The notes under the pieces: generated by a model
Database searches by the model: none
What the model was told of the DNA's origin: nothing
What the model saw: only the letters and a program-made list of their open reading frames with translations
Assembly: GCA_030386875.1 (NCBI GenBank)
Contig: CM059568.1
Span: 26,778,120-26,842,119 of the forward strand
Source: Morinoia aosen
Taxonomy: Eukaryota; Arthropoda; Malacostraca; Amphipoda; Talitridae
Length of the DNA stretch: 64,000 nucleotides
Reading direction: 5' to 3'
Part shown: positions 56,719-64,000 of the stretch, piece by piece
How positions within the stretch are numbered: the first letter of the stretch is position 1
Layout: each line of letters starts with the position of its first letter
Made by a program: the position numbers and the translations under genes

Positions 56719-57545
56719 TGAATAAAATAACAAGTCCATTTTTACTGTACCTACCTACGACTTTCATTTTTGACGTCGCGACGACTCGACAGTATACGAT
56801 TTGCTGTAAAGGATAATTGTATTACTCAATTTAAGCGTTTTCCTTATAGTTTAAGAATTTTTCTGTGTTGTTAGCTTTACTAACGCATTATCTGTGTAAC
56901 TTGCTTTACCACATTCATTATAATCTGTATGTACTGTTTTCAGTTGTTGTACAGCTTGTTTGCTGCGCCTATTTTAATGAGTTAGGTTAAAAGGCATGTT
57001 TATGCATCTCTTAAATGTCTCTAGAGATGTTTCATATGAATTTTTTGCAATTCTTTGTTTTTTGATTTGTGTTGTGCTGTGAACATGCAACTCGAGGCGT
57101 GCATTCGCTTGGACGTTGTTGCTGAATTAACAAATTAAATGGTGAGCGAATTCCTCGGTTGCTAAATGCAATCGCTGACTTTGTAGCTCATCTCGTGAGA
57201 CGGTCGATCTTGACGCTACAGCGAAATTAAAATTTTTCTTTTCATTTTTGATTTGAATGTTTTTATCATCAGCACAAATTAATTAAATTTTTACAGCGAA
57301 TGGAAACTCCTCGAACGGAAGTCAAAATGCAGCTCTTTCATAAATAGCTAATCTTGCCGACGAGCAACACTTGTTAATATCTTGTATAATTTCCTTGGAT
57401 AAAAATTTCCTTATATTTTTATTAACTGTTCATCATCAAGCTGCAGTTCTCTTCGAGCAAGACTTTGTGCTTGTGTTTCCAATTAGTATATTATTTAGGT
57501 TTGTTGAAATTGTGTTTATTTTATTTTTAAATTTTTGTTTGGTCA
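56719..57545 (+). other. Spacer between integrase and the small gene
   Basis: T-rich sequence with no gene; the equivalent of 37257-37642 in element 1. It precedes the splice acceptor. Confidence 0.5.
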
Positions 57546-57579
57546 TGCTAATCGTCTCTGTGTTTTGTTCCTTTTGCAG
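57546..57579 (+). other. Splice acceptor before the small membrane-protein gene, element 2
   Basis: TGCTAATCG, a T-rich tract and CCTTTTGCAG ending at 57579, eight bases before the ATG. Confidence 0.6.
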
Positions 57580-57586
57580 GATCAAG

Positions 57587-57883
57587 ATGGGCAACGCTGT
57601 GTCAACCGTGGATGTGTACACGCTTGTGTCAGCGTTGTCAAAACACAAAAGCGAAATCAACCAGGACTGGTTGGAAGCAAACTCAAGGCTGGATTTACTA
57701 CCGGACCAGGTGTCGGATATTATCGTAATGATGGTAATCATGGCGATGATGGGGTTAATCGCCCAGATGTATTTCGTCAAAAAGAACGTGGAAGTTTTAG
57801 CCGAACGTAGCTGGGCAGGGGATTTTCAGCTCCGTCGGAGCACGCTGAGGCCGCCAAAGTACAACAACACCGGGGAAGTGTAA
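57587..57883 (+). CDS. Small myristoylated single-pass membrane protein, element 2
   Basis: 98 codons from the ATG just after the acceptor (upstream in-frame codons belong to the intron). Starts MGNAVSTVDV, a myristoylation signal with Ser6. The middle has DWLEANSRLDLLPDQVSD, nearly as in element 1. Residues 45-64 form one hydrophobic span rich in Met, then KKNVEV and a basic QLRRSTLRPPK tail. The frame is intact even though gag and pol of the same element are heavily broken, which may be chance given its short length. The stop TAA overlaps the ATG of the next short frame (TAATG). Confidence 0.75.
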   Translation: MGNAVSTVDVYTLVSALSKHKSEINQDWLEANSRLDLLPDQVSDIIVMMVIMAMMGLIAQMYFVKKNVEVLAERSWAGDFQLRRSTLRPPKYNNTGEV

Positions 57884-58053
57884 TGAACATAACAGTCGGC
57901 GGTGATGTAGGGGTTTATGTGCCTGGTTCAAGGCGGGCTAGGCGCTCGCAACGAACAGGACGCACTAGACGCCCATTTTCCCCAACAGATATGCAGCCGA
58001 TGCCTTTGAGTACTTGCTCCTGCGCCTTCAGCAATTTGGCTACGGAAGTGTAA
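57883..58053 (+). CDS. Short basic frame ending LATEV, element 2
   Basis: An ATG overlapping the previous stop opens about 56 codons in the -1 frame: MNITVGGDVGVYVPGSRRAR, then an Arg-rich RTGRTRRPFSP and an end CAFSNLATEV. TAATG junctions can support re-initiation. Element 1 has a frame with the same end. Arg-rich, possibly nucleic-acid binding or nuclear; no family recognised. Confidence 0.45.
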   Translation: MNITVGGDVGVYVPGSRRARRSQRTGRTRRPFSPTDMQPMPLSTCSCAFSNLATEV

Positions 58054-59745
58054 TTTTCCGTTTTGTTAATCCATTTTGTTAATCAAGTTAACGTAATCGT
58101 AGAAATTATAATCTGTGTTCTTGAGGGCAAGCCAAGTATAATCGATATGAGTACAACATGAGCCTACGGCATTTTTATTTCATTTTATTTACTCCGTCCT
58201 TGCTCGCTGGCAGTGTGAGAAAACCCTTCATATGTTTTTAGCTATAACGTAGTCTTGGGTTTTGGTTATATTATAGTCTACGGAGACGCAGGCGATGTTT
58301 TGCAATGATTCCCTACCATCATTGGTTTCTTTACCGTTCCGTAAAAATTTAAAGGATCTTTGATTTATATTTGCTCTGATGGCCGTTAGTTTCATTAAAA
58401 TTAAATATTTAACATCGCTCACCGTTCGTAGGCCACGAGATGATAATTTCGATTATTGTTGAATTTCCGTAATTGCTCTGTCGAGGAAATCGTGTTTTAC
58501 TTTGCAGTAAGTCTATCTAACCGTTACTATTATCCTGTAATCTTATGCTTTTCATTTATAATTTGGTGTTTATGCGCAATTTCACAAACGTCAAGCAACG
58601 ATGTGCAGACCGGAAAATTAGTCTCTGTAAGGATGTTCACTATGCCACGAATTCGATTTTAACCAAGAAATTGACAGGTGTTTCCTTTGTTTGTAATTCA
58701 AAAGAATTTTTGCGAGGAGTGAGTTGCCTTTTGCGATGGGGGGTGAAATTATTTTAGGAATTATTATTTTTTTTCCTATACCATTGGTGTTTATTGAAAG
58801 GAATATTTGGCGTTTCTTTTACCTACCTATATCGTTGTGCTGACTTTGTGGTAGTATGGTAAGTTTGATGCTAGTGCTAACCGGTGGTAGCAGCTAGTGC
58901 TTTATTTCTTTTGCTAGTGCTTTATTTCTTTTCAATTTGTTCGTTAATTTTTAGTAATGCCTAATAATCGTTTTTCTTTGCGCTTTTTGCGTAACCATGG
59001 TTGTAAGTTTGTAAAACCGGGAGAGTTAAAAACTTGAAATGAGTTTTTTTCGCCATCCACTGCGTATAATTGTGGTAATAACATTTTCCACGTTTCGCAA
59101 TATTTTGTGGTTTCTAAATTTTTCAATGCAATTTTTACTATGTTATTAAATCATTTGTGGATTTTTCGTCTACTAGCCGTCAAAAATTCAACGTAAAAAA
59201 AGTTATGGCGAATGCAGGTCGTCAATGTGTTGATGAAAATTTGCGTATTATTATTATTTTTGTTTTTTGAGTTTTAATTTCTATGGTTGTTCCTGATTGG
59301 CGTTTTATTTTTTTTAGCGTTAACTAATACTACTCTGTGTTGGTTTCCGGTTCAATCCGGGAGGTAAAATTATATATTAATCTCTTGGTGAGTTATTACT
59401 AACGTTTTTAAAACCATGTGTCTACTTGCGCTGTTTGTCTATTAGGAACCATGTATCGTGTAATGGTGTTTTACCGGGTAGTTTACCTTTCCATTTTGAA
59501 TAACAGGGCATTTTTGTTCGCTTCAGCCGCCCTCGTTCTTCTTGCTTGTGTTGCCGAGTATCACTGATAATTCTTGAGCAGGGTAACTTTACTAATTTTA
59601 TTCAAATTTGATTGATTTGAGTTTAACACGCATGAAGGCGGAGACGAATTTGTTTTTGGTAATTTGCTTGAGGTTAATATTATTTTTTCCTATCGCCCGA
59701 GTATTATTTTTTTAATTTGTTATTTGAGTACCTAAATTGTTGGTG
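58054..59745 (+). other. Long 3' region of element 2
   Basis: T-rich on the plus strand, with small frames of no recognisable content. CTAGTGCTTTATTTCTTTT is repeated in tandem near 58894-58930. Confidence 0.5.
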
Positions 59746-59756
59746 GGGGGAGGTAA
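59746..59756 (+). other. Polypurine tract of element 2
   Basis: GGGGGGAGGTAA directly before TGTGC of the 3' LTR; the same tract occurs in element 3. Confidence 0.7.
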
Positions 59757-59939
59757 TGTGCATGCGCGCTTCCTCTCGCCCCCTACCCTGAGCGCCTCAT
59801 AGGCTTTATAAGCGATAAGCATGTTTTGTCTGGGCTCAATCGATTGCGTACCTCGCAATCGTACCTCTGTACCGCACCTGCGGCGGACCAATAAAGTGAA
59901 CCCCCCCAAGAAGACCTCCTGCGTTTCACTGCCCGCACA
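59757..59939 (+). repeat. 3' LTR of element 2
   Basis: 183 bp, TGTGCATGCG to GCCCGCACA. It differs from the 5' LTR by a 13-bp insertion near 59855 and scattered changes. TATA-like GGCTTTATAAGCG and poly(A) signal AATAAA at 59890-59895. Confidence 0.88.
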
Positions 59940-59989
59940 TCTTCTTTAGGTGGAAACAATAACTGTGTTTCATGCTTTCCAATCACATG

Positions 59990-61789
59990 GAATAAATTTG
60001 GCTTATATCTAATTTCATTTAAAAAAGTCGTGCTACTCTTCGAAAATAATGAGTGCATTATTCAAATTATTAATAAGTTTACTGAGAAAATCAATGATCG
60101 CATTATTCAATGGATATCATTTATTGTATTTAATTTAATGTATTTAAAATTATTGTAACACTCTGCACTTCAGAGTGTTACAAAAGCATTAGACACCACA
60201 CAGGAAATTAAAGACAAAGCGATACTCTGTGGCCTGTATTTATTCAGTGGTTAACATTTTGATTTATTTGGCGCACGAGTTGGGAAACATTTCAAAGTTA
60301 CTAGCTAGGAATTTTACTGAAGAATATATGAGATAGTGTTCAACATGAACAGTTTGGCGAAATGTACAGCGTTAGCAATCCTGCATCATTTAATCAAAGG
60401 TCAGCACACTTACATGGCTGTCATTTATTAACTGCGCGCAAAAACATCATAAAATGACTTTACCCATTTCTTCCACAGTCGAGTTAAGTAAAGACACAGT
60501 TGATTAAAGCTCAACCTTTCAACCATTACCACCAGGCCAATGGAGATATTAAGCAGGCGAATTGGTCTCCACCTACCGCTATATATCAGATAAGCCGGCC
60601 AGAAATGAGGTTAACAGTTTAATTCATAAAGTTTATAGCTAATTCTAAATTCGTCATTGATTGATCAATTTTAATTTATTTTCTGGTCGTGTTGAGAAAA
60701 TATATTTCTGCATTCAGCGGTGTAAAAAGTGTCAACACTGCCTTTGGATCTTTAGATTCCCTTCTTTTCGAATTCATTTCTAAAATCCCTGCTGTTCAAA
60801 AACATACATTAACTTTACATGTCTAACATCAACAATGAGATCACATGAAGACTGGTATTTTTCGTGCTTAAATAAACGAGCGGAAATTCAGACCTTGTGT
60901 TGTTAAGGAAGCGAAAAGACAGAACTTTTTCTGTGGGAATATCTGAGGTAACAAAAGATCTGTGGAAGTTATGAAGTAAGGAGTGGAGTTCTTCGATTTC
61001 CTGATAGTTCTTAAAACTGAGTGAACATCGGCATTCAAATTTTGCTTCATTATTTACGCTTTATTTTTTACTTTCTAAAGATGCAGTAGTACATGTAGGT
61101 CATCCATGAAACAAATATAATTTTTAATGCAGTTCACTACTACGGAAAAAATCTTACAATAATTTTTTTTACAAATGTACATTCATAAAAAGCTGCATTT
61201 TTGTGATTCAAGTGCAGCCTAATTTAAATTACTTTTACTGGGTTCTCATCAAAATTTCAAATTTTTACTATCGGAGTGCAAAAATTGAAAAAAGCCAAAC
61301 TATTTTTAATGTAATTCATGTTATGCGAACTGAGCGATTACCATGAGGTATAATATCTGCACAAAGCAAGGGAAATAGTATTTTCATGTCAACTAATTTT
61401 TAAACTGAAAAATCCTACTTTCGTAATTTTTAACATTGTTTTAACTAAAAAAATAACAAATTGTAATGGATTTCATAATGAATCATGCTGATAAAAATTA
61501 TACATCAGCATCTGTTGTATTTTCAGACTACTTTTTTCATTCTTCAGTCATAGGCATTTTACTTCGATGAACATTGTACCGAATTAAAGATACAAGATGG
61601 GACCATGAGTCTAAAACAACAGAAAATAATTTCCAACTAAACAAAGGAAAGCGACCAAGGCTGTCTGACGCAAGGCATTTCCAAACGACTCAGATACGCC
61701 CGCAGCTAAACAAGCGACCGATGGCAGCCGTGACGAATCGTCCCTTTTTCATTAGCGCGGACCCATCGGTGAATGGGAGGTATCAGATC
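59990..61789. other. Right-arm sequence without a convincing gene
   Basis: Reverse match of the left arm at 16797-18440 and 11671-11843, including the hairpin at 60157-60179 and the empty site of element 3 near 61616-61620. No exon recognised. Confidence 0.5.
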
Positions 61790-62181
61790 ACACGCGAAAA
61801 AACAGTTCACTGGAAGGAATCGTAGGCCTGGTACCTCCAATCTCCTGGCTAAGAAGACAGTCTCAACTGAGCAGCCTTAAAAACACACGTGTTCTACAGA
61901 GATCAGCGCTTTGTGAGAAAAGAGCAGTTTTCGCTGGTTCGAAAGTTTTGTGACTAGAAACCCATACCCAGTGTTGAGAATCACCTGTGCAAACTTATTG
62001 CAAGTAACCCCCGCGAGTAAAAGGACCAACAGCCGTACATAGAGTGATGGAGCAGCCCGCTTCTTCCGCTGCCGGCTGGTCTGCTGTGAACCGGCGGAAG
62101 ATTTGGGAGTTCATCCGTGAAGAGGACCATTCCATATTTGATGTTGTATCGCGTAAAGATGAGGAGGCCTACCTGAGTATT
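61790..62181 (+). pseudogene. Decayed right-arm copy of the 11281-11670 exon
   Basis: Homologous along its length to the left-arm exon (shared readings include FVTRNPYPVLRITCANL and EDEEAYLSM-like). It has lost the ATG, has a nonsense change near 61878, and extra bases near 61928 and 62010 shift the frame. The GTGAGT donor is kept. Confidence 0.6.
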
Positions 62182-63310
62182 GTGAGTGCACCCATCAGTT
62201 GTTGACGATTGTTGTTCATTTCAGAAGATAAAATTACTCATTTAGCTTTTCAACAATTTGAATTAACAGCAGTGTTCAAGCTACGCAGCGATATTATGCT
62301 ATGCAGTAGAATAGCTGCAAAAGTAGTAATACTAGTATCGGAAAGAGAACCTGCCAAAGAAGTGAAATTTATATTTATTGAATTTTTTTATATTTTTGTG
62401 GAAGGGCTACTACGAAGTGGCTACTACGTGGTTGTTATTAATTGAAAATTGATTGCATTTGTGTTACTGATGTGTCGATGTTCAAAATAGAACTTAAAAA
62501 TTTTTTGATAAGTCTTCCACCTGACGGTATCCATGTCACAATGCCAAATTCTAAAAAAAAACGAGTCCATTTTTCTAATCACTTCAATTAAATGATCAAT
62601 TGAGCGATTCTTAAAACATTTCCGAGAATATTTTTTGTTTATGGGAAATATAATATTATTTCTGATGACTCATCAGATTCATTGACAAATTGACTGGTAA
62701 ATTCATTCATTAAAACCAATTCGAACTTTCATAGCTCCCGATCTTTCCATTTCATTCAGTTGTGTGTGTTGGTGTCTGGACTCTATAGGTTCTGTGTGCA
62801 ACAACGAGGAAGAGTAGATCTTTGTGAATTAACTATATTGATCTTTTCAATATTTTACGCGTCATTTAATACAAATGATGTTTCGAAGAATTAGTAAATT
62901 AGGCGCTACGATATTAACTTTTGTGCTTGACAGCATTGGAGTATATTTTTTTAGTTTAAACGTCAAAAATGAACGGCTGTAGAAGTCAGTATTTCATGCT
63001 TCCGGCCTATTCTCTAATTTTCTGACATCTATTTTGTGCTTGTTGAACTAAATGTAATTTTAAGTTGAACAAGAACAATCATTGTTAGAAGTTAATTTTA
63101 ACTGAACGCAATTCAACAAAAACAAAAAACGCAATGAGAGCGACGACGAGACATAGCAGGACGGCAGCAGCTCGCATAACCAAGGTAGTGCAGAGCCGGC
63201 AACTTGAGGTCTCTGAACAGGGTCACAGGAGTTCAGGTACGAGCCCGCTACTATCAGAGCAGAAAGGTCAACAGTAGAAACTGCATCAATGGCCGCAGCG
63301 GTAGAGACTG
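62182..63310. other. End of the right arm and its flank
   Basis: To about 63035 the sequence mirrors 10424-11280. Beyond that is unique sequence leading into the minisatellite. Nothing coding recognised. Confidence 0.45.
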
Positions 63311-63652
63311 TTGTAGTAGCAGTAGTACACGCGGCAGCAGTAGCAGTAGTACACGCGGCAGCAGTAGCAGTAGTACACGCGGCAGCAGTAGCAGTAGTAC
63401 ACGCGGCAGCAGTAGCAGTAGTACACGCGGCAGCAGTAGCAGTAGTACACGCGGCAGAAGTAGCAGTAGTACACGCGGCAGCAGTAGCAGTAGTACACGC
63501 GGCAGCAGTAGCAGTAGTACACGCGGCAGCAGTAGCAGTAGTACACGCGGCAGCAGTAGCAGTAGTACACGCGGCAGCAGTAGCAGTAGTACACGCGGCA
63601 GCAGTAGCAGTAGTACACGCGGCAGAAGTAGCAGTAGTACACGCGGCAGCAG
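63311..63652. repeat. 24-bp minisatellite, 14 units
   Basis: Unit AGCAGTAGCAGTAGTACACG plus CGGC, repeated 14 times. Because 24 is divisible by three, several frames stay open through it (Ser-rich STRGSSSS, Ala/Val-rich, and a Tyr/Cys frame on the minus strand). No start context or flanking domain supports translation. Units 7 and 14 share an AGAAG variant. Confidence 0.9.
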
Positions 63653-64000
63653 CTTGACCAGTGGAATGATGTAGGAGATACTGTTGAAGAGTTAATCCGT
63701 TAATTGGCGCCTAGGTAGCAAATCGTGGGTTAAATAGTGTGAAACGATTAGAGCAATATTTGAGCACGACTTCACAAAACTAGGGCACAACTCACCTAAG
63801 CTGATTGATTCAGCCCAGTGGGCCTAGGAACGCCACTTTTTGTGAAATTTGAAACCCTATCAAAGATGAGGGGATAGTGGTAGTCAGGCTCACCGTAAGG
63901 ACAGGAAGAACAGTTGAAGGTTCGTCTGCTTAGGAAAAAGTTAGAGAGAAAGAAACCTAATCCTCCACTCTAACCCTACTAGACCCCAAACAAACTATGC
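63653..64000. other. Unique sequence at the right edge
   Basis: No exon, repeat or signal recognised. Confidence 0.4.

Larger units (their letters stand above)
46032..59939 (+). mobile_element. Ty3/Gypsy element 2, both LTRs, full of nested insertions
   Basis: LTRs at 46032-46201 and 59757-59939 are flanked by TCTT (46028-46031 and 59940-59943). Order: primer site, leader with splice donor, gag, slippery site, protease, MITE with SINE inside, RT, 1.7-kb element, RNase H and integrase, MITE, integrase tail, splice acceptor, small membrane-protein gene, short basic frame, long 3' region, purine tract, LTR. Without insertions it would be about 9.5 kb. Gag and pol are broken at many points. The small membrane-protein frame is open. 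Protein motifs pair one-to-one with element 1, but the LTRs are closer to those of element 3. Confidence 0.92.
39979..63035. repeat. Right arm of the large inverted repeat
   Basis: Counterpart of 10424-23366 in reverse. Right-arm-only insertions are the LINE (40830-44003) and the block 45660-59990 that contains LTR element 2. Sites of left-arm insertions are empty here. The innermost match starts ATGTAAC at 39979 and the outermost ends near ACATCTATTT at 63035. Confidence 0.85.

Noticed and set aside
57371..57586. N-terminal extension of the element 2 membrane protein with an extra hydrophobic segment
   Set aside because: The extension lies in the predicted intron, lacks an equivalent in element 1 and would bury the myristoylation signal.
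10424..63035. A single giant DNA transposon or Polinton with long TIRs
   Set aside because: No DNA polymerase, capsid, ATPase or transposase frame in the spacer and no target duplication at the arm ends.
63204..63674. Ser/Arg-rich protein of 156 codons
   Set aside because: Produced by a 24-bp minisatellite; several frames are equally open and there is no supporting context.

Overview
This is eukaryotic, AT-rich, intron-bearing DNA packed with transposable elements. An arthropod is the best guess: it has a spliced gene with a DUF4806 domain (a family seen mostly in arthropods), degenerate TTAGG-like tracts inside MITEs, Ty3/Gypsy LTR elements, a Jockey/CR1-like LINE and a tRNA-derived SINE. 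No prokaryotic operon, CRISPR array or rRNA is visible, and the only tRNA-like sequences are SINE heads.

Layout. 1-10.4 kb: a GC-rich, frame-shifted exon at the left edge (minus strand), then a minus-strand gene with at least three exons (7.5 to 3.0 kb, DUF4806), two small inverted-repeat elements and two tracts rich in GAATATTC. 10.4-23.4 kb and 40.0-63.0 kb: the two arms of a large imperfect inverted repeat. About 5 kb of shared sequence at roughly 90% identity has been swollen by arm-specific insertions: element 3 (LTR) and a MITE dimer on the left, element 2 (LTR) and a LINE on the right. Because each insertion has a near-empty site in the other arm, the arms date the insertions relative to one another. 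23.4-40.0 kb: the spacer, holding three phase-compatible exons of an unrecognised plus-strand gene, a 1.9-kb TIR element, Ty3/Gypsy element 1 (30.5-38.6 kb) and fold-back MITEs. 63.0-64.0 kb: a 24-bp minisatellite.

The central result concerns the Ty3/Gypsy family represented by elements 1 and 2. Both copies share the layout LTR, primer site TGGTGGCCAGT, leader with a small ORF and a splice donor, gag, a U UUU UUR slippery site at the gag end with pol in the -1 frame, protease-RT-RNase H-integrase, then a splice acceptor with a conserved TGCTAATCG branch-like site. Behind it lies a small third gene of 94-98 codons with an N-terminal myristoylation signal, one membrane span and a basic juxtamembrane tail, followed by a short basic reading frame ending LATEV. 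The small membrane protein stands where an env gene would, but its architecture is not that of a class I or II envelope protein. I do not recognise it as a described retroelement gene. The two copies are about 42% identical by eye, without gaps.

Element 3 has LTRs related to those of element 2, a matching primer site and polypurine tract and a 4-bp target duplication, but no gag or pol, so it looks like a non-autonomous partner. Element 2 is a nest: a SINE within a MITE within the LTR element, plus a second MITE in a TTAA site and a 1.7-kb element with AATATTGG-like arrays.
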